From positions 1 to 64,000 of the forward strand of contig JAFDWB010000009.1 in assembly GCA_018268675.1 (NCBI GenBank): a stretch of DNA of 64,000 nt, written 5' to 3'. How positions within the stretch are numbered: position 1 is the first letter of the stretch; every line of letters starts with the position of its first letter. Shown piece after piece: positions 16,201 to 24,444 of this stretch. Under the pieces are notes generated by a model that worked only from the letters and a program-made list of their open reading frames with translations, had not been told where the DNA came from and ran no database searches. Made by a program: the position numbers and the translations under genes. The DNA comes from Actinomycetota bacterium. GTDB taxonomy: Bacteria; Actinomycetota; Thermoleophilia; Solirubrobacterales; 70-9.

Positions 16201-17130
16201 GGGACCGCGGCGACCGACAATGCGATCGCCGCCGAAAGCGGCGAAATCTACTTCTACTCGCCGGAGCAGCTCGAAGGCTCCAAAGGCATCCCCAACCAGG
16301 AGAACCTGTACGTCTACCGCGAAGGGCGCCCGCGGTTCGTCGCCACGCTCAGCCCGATCACGCTGCCCGAAGGGCACACCGGCCCGATCAGCCGCATCCA
16401 GGTTTCCCCGAACGGTGAACACGCCGCCTTCCTCACCCGTAGCCGGCTGACGAGCTACCAGAACAACGGGCTCGAAGAGATGTACACCTACGAACCCGCG
16501 AGCGGCAAGATCCTCTGCGCCTCCTGTATCCCGAACGGGGAACCGCCGCACGCCGATGTCACCGCCAGCAAGGCGGGCTTGTTCATGGCCAACGACGGGC
16601 GGACGTTCTTCCAGACGACCGACGCGTTGGTGTCTCAGGACACCAATCAGGGGACCGACGTCTACGAGTACGTCGAAGGGCGGCCGCAGCTGATCACCTC
16701 CGGGACCGGGACCCGCGGGTCCGCCGGCGGGCTCGGAAGCAACGGCAATATCGGCGAAGAAGGGCTGGCCGGAGTCAGCGCCAACGGGGTCAACGTCTAC
16801 TTCTCGGCCCGCGAAGAGCTGGTGGCGCAGGACAAAAACGGCGCCTTCCTCACCTTCTACGACGCCCGCACCGGCGGCGGCTTCAGCTACGAACCGCCGC
16901 TTGCCCCGTGCGAAGCGGCGGACGAGTGCCACGGCGAAGGCAGCAGCGCGCCGCCGCCGCCGAGCATCTCGAGCGCCGCCCGCCTGGGCGAAGGCGGCAA
17001 CGCGCCCAACCCGAAGCAGAAGAAGCAGAAGAAGAAAAAGCACAAGGGCAAAAAACAGAACCCGAAACAGAAGAAGAGCAAGAAATCGACGCACCGCGTG
17101 AACCACGGAAAGGGCGGCAACCATGCCTGA
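13240..17130 (+). CDS. Giant exported beta-propeller / FN3-like protein A with lysine-rich tail
   Basis: 1296 residues. A signal sequence (hydrophobic VVVVAVAAVLVLLLG, residues ~17-31) is followed by an NHL/beta-propeller-like part (~40-315) with repeated VDNSGSGNIYAV-type blades. Three FN3-like modules follow (~318-610), each with YFEYGxxTxYG and TYHYR/TYHFR strands. Then comes the marker CPNATIRQQTGSQYLPDCRAYELVSP at ~612 (given in part), and a second large WD40/TolB-like propeller (~640-1215) with FSTRNAVFAEGG and FFTSQERLTPEDTDSSVDLY. The C-terminus has PCEAADECHGEGS and PPPPPS, then a ~45-residue tail rich in Lys (KQKKQKKKKHKGKKQ). It is paralogous to the 19921 protein. GTG 13240 is chosen for its AGGAGG site. 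Glu is encoded almost only by GAA. It overlaps the next gene by 8 bases. Function is unknown; a cell-surface role is inferred. Confidence 0.85.
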   Translation: MNAKTVDCSRPDAMRRTVVVVAVAAVLVLLLGPCASPSLASEHTEVTGEYGKEGPASTGIGGGCHLAYNSAAGDLYLASDGRIYGLAVTPGTATPLGGNFPVSAGISTGCGDPDMEVDNSGSGNIYAVQSGGQIYGWHANGTPLGAPWPITVPGEGETCGVDVAANGEVWGGNYSQRKIFKFTAAGTANGSISVGFSFCKFAIDRADGDIFVAPYDGGEIVKFTAESGYTTQVKFPASGSGDPGLAVNGAEHKLYVGNNNSSTVKVYDTETGGLVEEVNLGAAGGGGIAVDEGTDTLFVSVGSGSTGVIKEYLGLTTPKATTGEPIGNSEVSGTANPNGVGPITECYFEYGLTTAYGSRQNCAQSTPISSEETVTANLPGLTGEETYHYRLVLTNGQPHVIGRGGDKTIIPHNVKGLFTEAATEITQESATLNASFEGTNEDTHYYFEWGQSTQYGHRTATPPGEDAGATTGHTTISSPIAGLSPGVTYHYRAVAENSIGISKAQDKTFKTYELPSIESFTTKNISAHAAEVDANINPHGFETEYFVEYGPSVSYGSIAPVPNGTLPAGATSQAVAVQLTGLQGVTYHFRVVAINRWGTTRTGDQTFNFFPPPCPNATIRQQTGSQYLPDCRAYELVSPGEAGGVTLRNASWAPDPLATNPARFAFGGELGALPGANASNSLSVDTYIATRTANGWESHYVGVPGSMALGDSSPLPNQTFTRFFNFLEGAGFEGVKQPLNNIPYIWDAEGNLVERWPANFESVQGALEAEGAWQPSPDFSHLAFSTRNAVFAEGGQTTVPGSAYDYNVATHSTQLISLTANGTPIPQQPGNAASTHEFIQFPGNRLDFNNETNEARKGHPAVAGPAVSTNGSHILMSTSSAPVGFFTHPTPPTVLYMRVNDAVTYEVSQGHAVNYVGMTADGKEVFFTSQERLTPEDTDSSVDLYMWSEAGNTLTLISKGPEGTNNAGNSDACAASWTTNCNIVPVQGTAATDNAIAAESGEIYFYSPEQLEGSKGIPNQENLYVYREGRPRFVATLSPITLPEGHTGPISRIQVSPNGEHAAFLTRSRLTSYQNNGLEEMYTYEPASGKILCASCIPNGEPPHADVTASKAGLFMANDGRTFFQTTDALVSQDTNQGTDVYEYVEGRPQLITSGTGTRGSAGGLGSNGNIGEEGLAGVSANGVNVYFSAREELVAQDKNGAFLTFYDARTGGGFSYEPPLAPCEAADECHGEGSSAPPPPSISSAARLGEGGNAPNPKQKKQKKKKHKGKKQNPKQKKSKKSTHRVNHGKGGNHA

Positions 17131-19924
17131 CACCTACGTTGCCGACCGCCCGTCGCGCCGCGGCCGGCGAACCTCTGCCGCCGCTGCCCTGCTCGCGTTC
17201 GCGGTGCTTGTCGTGGCCCTGCTCGGAATCGTCCCGGGTCGCGCCGCCGCCGACTCGCCGATCTACCAGTTTGAAGTCTCTCCCTCGACCACCCAGGCGG
17301 GCGGCCACCCGAACCTGAGCACCCTGGTGTGGGTGGGCAACCGCTTCACCCAGCACATCCCGCCGCCGAGCTGCGATTGCCAGGACCCGAAAGAAATCAA
17401 CATCGAAATGCCGACCGGGGTGATCGGCAACCCGCACTCGACCCAGCAGTGCGCCGCCGCCGACTTCGCCCAGAAGATCTGTGCTCCCGAGGCGCAGGTG
17501 GGCAGCGCGGTGATCACGATCAACGCCGAAAAACCGGGCTCGGGAGGCTTCGGGAAGGTCGCGGTCTACAACCTCGAACCACACCCCGGAGAAGCGGGCC
17601 TCCTCGGCTTCCACTTCCCGTTACTCAACTTTCCCATATACGTCTCGATAAATTCGCGCACCGAGAGCGACTACGGGCTCGACGCGACGGTGGAGGGGAT
17701 CACCCATCTGCTCCCGCTGGCCGTGGTGGAAATGGAACTGTGGGGCGTGCCCGCCTCGCCGTCCCATAACGTCAATCGCCTGCCTGCCGGGTGGGAACCG
17801 TTCTTCGACGGCGAAAACCCGCCGACGCCGTCGAACGAACCGGAAGTCCCGTTCCTCGACAACCCGACGACCTGCGGCGTGCCGCTGACGGCGACCGCCA
17901 CGGTGACGTCCTACGACCTTGGCGTCACCCACGCCAGCGATCCGTACCCGGCGACCACCGGCTGCGACCAGCTCAGCTTCAACCCGAGCCTCTACGCGCA
18001 GCCGACCACCAGCGCCACCGACAGCGCCTCGGGCCTCGAAGTCGACCTCAAGGCCCCCCAGGTGGCGAGCCCCGAAGCGCCGTCGCCGTCGGAGATCCGG
18101 GCGACCAGCGTGCAGCTGCCGCCGGGCTTCTCGATCAACCCCAACGCGGCCGACGGCAAGACCGCCTGCACCAACGAAGAAGCCTCGATCGGGACGAGGC
18201 TCGAAGCCCACTGTCCGGACGACTCGAAGGTCGGGACGGCAGTCATCGACAGCGCCGCCCTGCCGGGGCCGATCTCCGGCTACGTCTATCTCGGCAATCC
18301 GCTGCCCGGCAACCGGTACCGGTTGATCATGACCGCGGACGGCTACAACGTCCACGTGAAGCTGCCCGGCTCGGTCAGCGCCGACGAAGCGACGGGGCAG
18401 CTGACGGTCAGCTTCCAGAACCTCCCGCAGACCCCGTTCTCGGATTTCAACCTGCACTTCTTCGGTTCCGAACGCGGGCTCCTCGCGACGCCCGACCAGT
18501 GCGGGACCTATCAGGTGACCAGCACCTTCACGCCGTGGGACGGGCTGCTTCCCGAACAGACCAGCGCCCAGCCGTTCAGCCTCGACTCGGGCCCGAACGG
18601 CTCGGCCTGCGCCGGGTCGGTACGGCCGTTCGAACCTGGCTTCGAAGCCGGCTCGGCCGACCAGACGTCGGGCAGCCACGCGCCCTTCTCCCTGGTCCTG
18701 ACCCGCAGCGACGGCAACCAGAACCTGACCGCGCTCGACGTGTCGACCCCGCCGGGCTTCACCGCGACGCTCGCGGGGGTGAGCTACTGCCCGGAGTCGG
18801 CGCTGGCGGCCGCCGCGAGCTCGAGCGCCTCCGGCGTCGCCCAGCTCGCCACGCCGTCCTGCCCGGCGAGCTCCCAGATCGGGACCTCGACCACCGCGGC
18901 GGGCGCCGGCGATCATCCCGTCTACCTGCCGGGGAAGGTTTACCTCGCCGGCCCATATAAGGGCGCGCCGCTGAGCCTGGCGGTGGTGACGCCGGCGGTC
19001 TCCGGCCCCTACGACCTCGGCAACGTCGTCGTCCGCGCCGCCCTCCACGTCGATCCGACCACCGCCCAGATCACGGCCGAATCGGATCCGCTGCCGCAGA
19101 TCCTCGACGGGATCCCACTGCGGCTACGCCGGGTCATCATCAACCTGGACCGGCCGGGATTCACACTCAACCCGACCAACTGCGACCAGTTCGCGGTGAA
19201 GGCGACGATCTTCGGCAACCAGGGCGGCAGGGTCGAACGCACCGATCCTTTCCAGGTCGCCAACTGCGCGGGCCTGCCGTTCGGGCCGAAGCTGGCGCTG
19301 AAGCTGACCGGCGGGACCACGCGGGCGAAGAACCCGGCCGTGCAGGCGACGCTGACGGCAAAGCCGGGCGAAGCGAACATCGCCAAGGTCATGGTGACGA
19401 TGCCGCCCTCGATCTTCCTCGATCAGGGTCACGTCGGGTCGCCCTGCACGCGGGTGCAGTTCGCGGCCGAAGCCTGCCCGGCGAAGTCGGTGCTGGGAAC
19501 CGCGACGGCCTGGTCGCCCCTGCTGGAAAAGCCGCTGACCGGGACGGTGTACCTGGCGAGCGGCTACGGCCACAAGCTGCCCGACGTGCTCGCCGCGCTG
19601 AAAGGCCAGGTGAACATCAACCTGGACGGGATCGTCTCCTCCTACCACCAGCGGCTGCGCACCACCTTCGCCACCGTTCCTGACGTTCCGGTGAGCAAAT
19701 TCACCCTGAACCTCCTCGGCGGCAAGAAGGGGCTGCTGGTGAACAGCCAAAACCTCTGCAAGGGCGCCCAACTGGCGACGGTGAACATGACCGGTCAGAA
19801 CAACGCGCGCGCCAACTCGCAATCGCAGCTCGGCGTGCAGTGCGGCAAGAAGAAGAAAGCAGGGAAGAAGGCGGGTGGCAACGGCGCCGTGACCAAGGCG
19901 CTCAAGAGCGGGGAGGCGAAATGA
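17123..19924 (+). CDS. Giant exported protein B, unknown family
   Basis: 933 residues. Signal sequence with a hydrophobic stretch AAAALLAFAVLVVALLGIV (~20-38). The mature part opens with IYQFEVSPSTTQAGGHPNLS, the hallmark shared with the B' protein (24444). Further shared blocks are PLPGNRYRL, SFQNLPQTPFSDFNLHFFG, NPTNCDQF and EKPLTGTVYLASGYG. Repeated Cys-containing units (STQQCAAADFAQKICAPEAQVG, PASSQIGTSTT, CTRVQFAAEACPAKSVLG) suggest a repeated beta domain that recognises or stabilises extracellular ligands. The tail is lysine-rich (GKKKKAGKKAGG). The start overlaps the preceding stop by 8 bases and the end overlaps the next start by 4, so translation is probably coupled. I do not recognise a function. 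Confidence 0.83.
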   Translation: MPDTYVADRPSRRGRRTSAAAALLAFAVLVVALLGIVPGRAAADSPIYQFEVSPSTTQAGGHPNLSTLVWVGNRFTQHIPPPSCDCQDPKEINIEMPTGVIGNPHSTQQCAAADFAQKICAPEAQVGSAVITINAEKPGSGGFGKVAVYNLEPHPGEAGLLGFHFPLLNFPIYVSINSRTESDYGLDATVEGITHLLPLAVVEMELWGVPASPSHNVNRLPAGWEPFFDGENPPTPSNEPEVPFLDNPTTCGVPLTATATVTSYDLGVTHASDPYPATTGCDQLSFNPSLYAQPTTSATDSASGLEVDLKAPQVASPEAPSPSEIRATSVQLPPGFSINPNAADGKTACTNEEASIGTRLEAHCPDDSKVGTAVIDSAALPGPISGYVYLGNPLPGNRYRLIMTADGYNVHVKLPGSVSADEATGQLTVSFQNLPQTPFSDFNLHFFGSERGLLATPDQCGTYQVTSTFTPWDGLLPEQTSAQPFSLDSGPNGSACAGSVRPFEPGFEAGSADQTSGSHAPFSLVLTRSDGNQNLTALDVSTPPGFTATLAGVSYCPESALAAAASSSASGVAQLATPSCPASSQIGTSTTAAGAGDHPVYLPGKVYLAGPYKGAPLSLAVVTPAVSGPYDLGNVVVRAALHVDPTTAQITAESDPLPQILDGIPLRLRRVIINLDRPGFTLNPTNCDQFAVKATIFGNQGGRVERTDPFQVANCAGLPFGPKLALKLTGGTTRAKNPAVQATLTAKPGEANIAKVMVTMPPSIFLDQGHVGSPCTRVQFAAEACPAKSVLGTATAWSPLLEKPLTGTVYLASGYGHKLPDVLAALKGQVNINLDGIVSSYHQRLRTTFATVPDVPVSKFTLNLLGGKKGLLVNSQNLCKGAQLATVNMTGQNNARANSQSQLGVQCGKKKKAGKKAGGNGAVTKALKSGEAK

Positions 19925-22900
19925 CGGTCAGGGCACGGAAATCGGGTCGGCGAGGACGCCTCGCCCTGCTGGTGTGCGGTGCGGTGCTGGCCGCCGCCCT
20001 CGGCGGCGCGGCGTCGGCGAGCGCCGAGCAGTTCACCCCGCATGTCCTTTCCGGCACCTTCGCCGGCGCCGACTCCACCACCGGCGCCTTCGGCGAAGTC
20101 AACGGCCTCGCCGTCGACCAGCAGAGCGGTGACGTGTACGTGTTGACCAACCGCTACAGCACCGGCCTCAAGGTCTACAAGTTCAACTCGCTCGGGGTCG
20201 CCACGCCCTTCAGCTCGCTCTCCGGATCCAACGTGCTGACGGTGACGACGAAGCAGGCGGGCGAAGCCGCGATCGCGGTCGACAACTCGGGCGGGACGAA
20301 TCAGGGCCGGATCTACGTGACCGCCGGCGGCGTCGGCGAGACCTGGGCCTTCGAACCGAGCGGCGCCGCGGTCGGCGGGAAGTTCCCGATCGCCAGCGGC
20401 GCGACCGCGATCGCGGTCGACCCCACCGACGGCCACTTCTGGCTCAACAGCCCGCATCTGACGCAGCGCCTCGTCGAATATCTGCCCGACGGCACCGAAA
20501 CGGCCAACGTGGTGACGGTCAGCTTCGGCGAAATCTACGGCGCAGGTGTCGATCCGCAGGGCAATGTCTACACGTTCAACTACCAGGCGGGCGTGCTCAA
20601 GTACAGTCCGACCGGCGCGCTGCTGAACAAGACGGCGATGCAGACGTTCGGCGGCCTCACCGTCAATCAGGTCAGCGGCAACGCCGTCTTCATCGAAGGA
20701 AACGGCGGCCAGGAGATCGATCCGGCAGGTAATCGACTGCCGAGCTTCGCCTTCTCCGGCAGTTACGGCACGAGCGTTGCCGTCAACGGGGTCAACGGTT
20801 ACCTCTACGCGAGCAACGGCAACAGCGGGACCGTCAGCATCTTCGCCCCAGGGACCGCGGTGGTGCTCCCGGACGCAGAACTCGGCCAGGCGACCAACTT
20901 CGAGGCGACCTCGGTCGAAGCCCACGCCACCGCCAACCCCAGCGGGGTCGAAACGACCGAATGCAAATTCGAATACGGGCCGACCGAAGCCTACGGCAGC
21001 ACCGTCCCGTGCGCGCAGGGCCAGAGCCTCACCGGCAACGCACCGGTCGCGGTCAGCGCCACCCTCACCGGCCTGAGCAAAGGCGGCACCTACCACTACC
21101 GTCTCAGCCTCGCCAACGGCAATGCCGCGCCGAACAACACGGTGAGGAGCAAGGACGCCACCGCGGTGGCGTCCTCTCCGCCTGCGGCGGGCGAAACCTA
21201 TGTCAACGAAGTCCATTCCGACAGCGGGCTGCTCCACGCCGAAGTCACCCCGGAAGGGGCGCCGACCACCGTTCACGTCCTCTACGGGACGGCTAACTGC
21301 TCTACCGAACCGGGTAGTTGCGCGAGAACCCCGGAGAGCGGATCGGTCGGGGCCGGCCTGAATCCCGTCGCCGTGGCGCTGAAGGTGACCGGCCTCAGCG
21401 CCGGCACCACCTACCACTACGTGTTCGTCTTCACCAACCAGAGTGGGACCACCGAGTCGGGCCAGCAGTCTTTCACCACCTTCCCCTACTCACCGGCGCT
21501 CGAAGACCACTGCCCGAACGCCCACGTGCGCCAGCAGACCGGCGCCGCGTTGCTTTCCGACTGCCGCGCCTACGAGCTGGTGTCGGCGGGCAACACCGGC
21601 GGGTACGACGTCGAGTCCTACCTGGTGCCAGGCCAGGAACCGTTCGCCGGCTTCCCGGAAGCCGAAACCCCGACGCGGCTCCTCTACGGCGTCCATGACG
21701 GGGCGATCCCCGGCAGTGGCAACCCGACCAACCACGGGCTCGACCCCTACATCGCGACCCGCGGCGGAGAAGGCTGGACCACCAACTACGTCGGCATCCC
21801 CGCCAATCTGCCGTACTCCGCCGAATCCTTCGCCTCGCCGCTGGCGGGTGCCGACGCGAAGCTCAGCACCTTCGCCTTCGGCGGCGAAGACCTCTGCTCG
21901 CCCTGCTTCGGTGACGGCACCACCGGAATCCCGGTGCGGACCGCGAACGGCGGTCTGGTCCAGGGCATGGTCGGCTCCGAGAATCCGGGTCCTGCGGCGG
22001 CGCCGAACATGCTGGTGCGGGTTCCCGTCTCGGCCAACGGCGAGCACCTGGTCTTCGGGTCGACCGACCAGTTCGAAGCGGGCGCCGGCAGCCCGGCGAT
22101 CTACGATCGCAACCTCGAAACGGGAATCACCCACGCTGTCTCGGTGCTGCCTGGCGGTGGCCCCATCCCCTGCCTGATGCAGTGCTCGACCGACGGGCTC
22201 GCGGAGCTTGCGGTCTCGGCAGACGGCTCACGCATCGTCATCGGCCAGCTGGTCAGGGTCGACAGCGCCGGCAACCGCTACTGGCACCTGTACATGAACA
22301 TCGGCGACTCGAGCCGGACGATCGACCTGACGCCCGGGGCCACCGACGGCGCCACCTTCGCCGGGATGGCGCGCAACGGTGCGATCGTCTACTTCACCAC
22401 CGTCGATGCGCTGACCGGCGAAGACCACGACCACAGCGCCGACCTCTACCGCGCCGATGTCAGCCCGGCCGGGGCGACCCTTACGAACGTCTCGATCGGG
22501 AGCGGCGGCTCGGGGAACGGTGAAGCGTGCAATCCGATCGGCAACTCGGTCGACGAACACTGGAACACCGCCGAAGCCGAAGCCAACTGCGGCGTGGTCG
22601 CGGTCGGCGGCGGCGGCGGTGTCGCGGCCGAAGAGGGCGGCGCCTACTTCCTCAGCCCCGAACTGCTGGACGGGACCGCGGAACCGCAAGACGGGGTGAA
22701 GAACGCGCCCAACCTCTACCTGACCCGCCCCGGCGCGGCCCCCAGGTTCGTCGCCACCCTGGAGTCGAGTCTCACCGGCCCGACCCCGGCGCTCGAGTAC
22801 CACAAGCCGACCTTCACCTTCGCCGCCACCCCGAACCCCAGATACGTCGCGGTCGACGACTCCAGCGGACCCTCCAAGGGCGACATCTACGTCGTTGATG

Positions 22901-24444
22901 GCAACGAACAGGTGATCCGCAAGTACGACTCGGCCGGCCACCTGATCACCAGCTGGCAGACGGGCGGGAAGCTCGTGTACGCGTTCGGCGCCTCGATCTC
23001 CGGCATCGCCGTGGGGTCGACCGGGACCCTCTACGTCGCCGTCCACCAGGAAATCAACGGCGGCGCGCCGCGGATCTTCGAATTCGACGAAACGGGGGCG
23101 CTGATCGGCACCGCCGAAGTCGAAGGTGCCCCGTCGCCGATCGGCATCAGCGTCGACGACGAAGGCTGGGTGTACTTCATGGGCTACGCCGAACAGATCA
23201 GCCGCTGGAAACGGGGCCAGGGGACGCAGATCATCTCCACCGAAGAATATCGGTCCGGTACGAAGACGGCCCTCGCCGTGGACCCGGCGACCGGCGAACT
23301 GTTCGTCTCGCTCGGCGGTGAGTCGATCGCCCGCTACAAGTTCAACTCCTCCGGTCAGGTGATCGAAGCGGGTGGTGCGGTCTGCAACCAGCACTGTGAA
23401 CCGACGGAAAAGTTCGGCAGCGGGGAAGTCTCCGGCATCAAGGACATGGTGGTCGAACCGGGGACCGGCGACCTCTACGTCGACGAGGGCAACAAGATCC
23501 TGCGCTTCTTCGGCAACGGCCGTCCGGCGCCCGGGCCGGCCACTGGGGCCGAAACGCTCAGTAACTCGGGCGCCGTGGGAGTGAGTGCCGAAGGCGACCT
23601 CTATGCCACCAACCTGGGGTCCGGAGGAGCGGACGTGCAGGCGTTCGGCCCGCTGACCCTGGCGCACGACCCGCGCACCGACAGCCCCCTCGTGGTCGAC
23701 TCGGTCGGCGAACCCGAAGTCCGGCACACCGGCGATTTCCAGGTCACGCCCAACGGCAATGACGCGGTCTTCGTGGCGACGATCCCGTTCACCGGCTACA
23801 GCAACGCGGGCCACGAGGAGGTGTTCCGCTACGACGCGACGGCCGGGCAGATCGTCTGCGCCTCCTGCGCGCCCACCGGTGCGATCGCCACCGGCGAAGC
23901 GAAACTCGCTCCCAACGGACTCAGCGTCACCGACAACGGCACCGTGTTCTTCGACTCGACCGATCCGCTCACGCCCCGCGACCTCGACAACCGCGAAGAC
24001 GTCTACGAGTGGGAGAACGGGGAAGTGAACCTGATCTCGACCGGGATCAGCCAGTTCAACTCGAGCCTGCTCACCACCAACGCCAGCGGGACCGATGTCT
24101 TCTTCTTCACCCGCGACTCGCTGGTCCCGCAGGACCAGAACGGGAGCCTGGTGAAGATCTACGACGCGCGGATGAACGGAGGCTTCCCCTACACGCCGCC
24201 GCCGCCGAGCTGCAAGGCCTCCGACGAGTGCCACGGGGCCGGCACCCCGGCGCCGCCGCCGCCGAACATCAAAACCGTCGCCGGCACCCGCGGCAACCAG
24301 CCGGCGTCACCCGCGAAGGCGTGCAAGAAGGGCTTCGTCAAGCGCCACGGCAAGTGCGTCAAGAAGACGAAGAAGAACGCCAAGGGCAAGAAGCAGACGA
24401 AGCGGGCCGGGCGAGCCGCCGGCAACAAGGGGGGAGGACACTGA
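19921..24444 (+). CDS. Giant exported beta-propeller / FN3-like protein A' with lysine-rich tail
   Basis: 1507 residues, the largest protein in the window and a paralogue of the 13240 protein. Signal sequence (LALLVCGAVLAAALGGAASA), an NHL-like propeller (~40-310), two FN3-like modules (~313-525: CKFEYGPTEAYGST, TYHYRLSLANG, TYHYVFVFTNQSGTT), then the marker RQQTGAALLSDCRAYELVS near 535. A long second propeller part carries an inserted NHL-like set at ~960-1250 (VDDSSGPSKGDIYVVD, VEPGTGDLYVDEGNKILRFF). The end repeats the A pattern: CKASDECHGAG, PAPPPPNI, then a Lys-rich tail (CKKGFVKRHGKCVKKTKKN). ATG 19921 overlaps the upstream TGA (ATGA). It differs from A by the inserted blades and a Cys-containing tail. 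Role unknown; surface-exposed by inference. Confidence 0.85.
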   Translation: MTVRARKSGRRGRLALLVCGAVLAAALGGAASASAEQFTPHVLSGTFAGADSTTGAFGEVNGLAVDQQSGDVYVLTNRYSTGLKVYKFNSLGVATPFSSLSGSNVLTVTTKQAGEAAIAVDNSGGTNQGRIYVTAGGVGETWAFEPSGAAVGGKFPIASGATAIAVDPTDGHFWLNSPHLTQRLVEYLPDGTETANVVTVSFGEIYGAGVDPQGNVYTFNYQAGVLKYSPTGALLNKTAMQTFGGLTVNQVSGNAVFIEGNGGQEIDPAGNRLPSFAFSGSYGTSVAVNGVNGYLYASNGNSGTVSIFAPGTAVVLPDAELGQATNFEATSVEAHATANPSGVETTECKFEYGPTEAYGSTVPCAQGQSLTGNAPVAVSATLTGLSKGGTYHYRLSLANGNAAPNNTVRSKDATAVASSPPAAGETYVNEVHSDSGLLHAEVTPEGAPTTVHVLYGTANCSTEPGSCARTPESGSVGAGLNPVAVALKVTGLSAGTTYHYVFVFTNQSGTTESGQQSFTTFPYSPALEDHCPNAHVRQQTGAALLSDCRAYELVSAGNTGGYDVESYLVPGQEPFAGFPEAETPTRLLYGVHDGAIPGSGNPTNHGLDPYIATRGGEGWTTNYVGIPANLPYSAESFASPLAGADAKLSTFAFGGEDLCSPCFGDGTTGIPVRTANGGLVQGMVGSENPGPAAAPNMLVRVPVSANGEHLVFGSTDQFEAGAGSPAIYDRNLETGITHAVSVLPGGGPIPCLMQCSTDGLAELAVSADGSRIVIGQLVRVDSAGNRYWHLYMNIGDSSRTIDLTPGATDGATFAGMARNGAIVYFTTVDALTGEDHDHSADLYRADVSPAGATLTNVSIGSGGSGNGEACNPIGNSVDEHWNTAEAEANCGVVAVGGGGGVAAEEGGAYFLSPELLDGTAEPQDGVKNAPNLYLTRPGAAPRFVATLESSLTGPTPALEYHKPTFTFAATPNPRYVAVDDSSGPSKGDIYVVDGNEQVIRKYDSAGHLITSWQTGGKLVYAFGASISGIAVGSTGTLYVAVHQEINGGAPRIFEFDETGALIGTAEVEGAPSPIGISVDDEGWVYFMGYAEQISRWKRGQGTQIISTEEYRSGTKTALAVDPATGELFVSLGGESIARYKFNSSGQVIEAGGAVCNQHCEPTEKFGSGEVSGIKDMVVEPGTGDLYVDEGNKILRFFGNGRPAPGPATGAETLSNSGAVGVSAEGDLYATNLGSGGADVQAFGPLTLAHDPRTDSPLVVDSVGEPEVRHTGDFQVTPNGNDAVFVATIPFTGYSNAGHEEVFRYDATAGQIVCASCAPTGAIATGEAKLAPNGLSVTDNGTVFFDSTDPLTPRDLDNREDVYEWENGEVNLISTGISQFNSSLLTTNASGTDVFFFTRDSLVPQDQNGSLVKIYDARMNGGFPYTPPPPSCKASDECHGAGTPAPPPPNIKTVAGTRGNQPASPAKACKKGFVKRHGKCVKKTKKNAKGKKQTKRAGRAAGNKGGGH

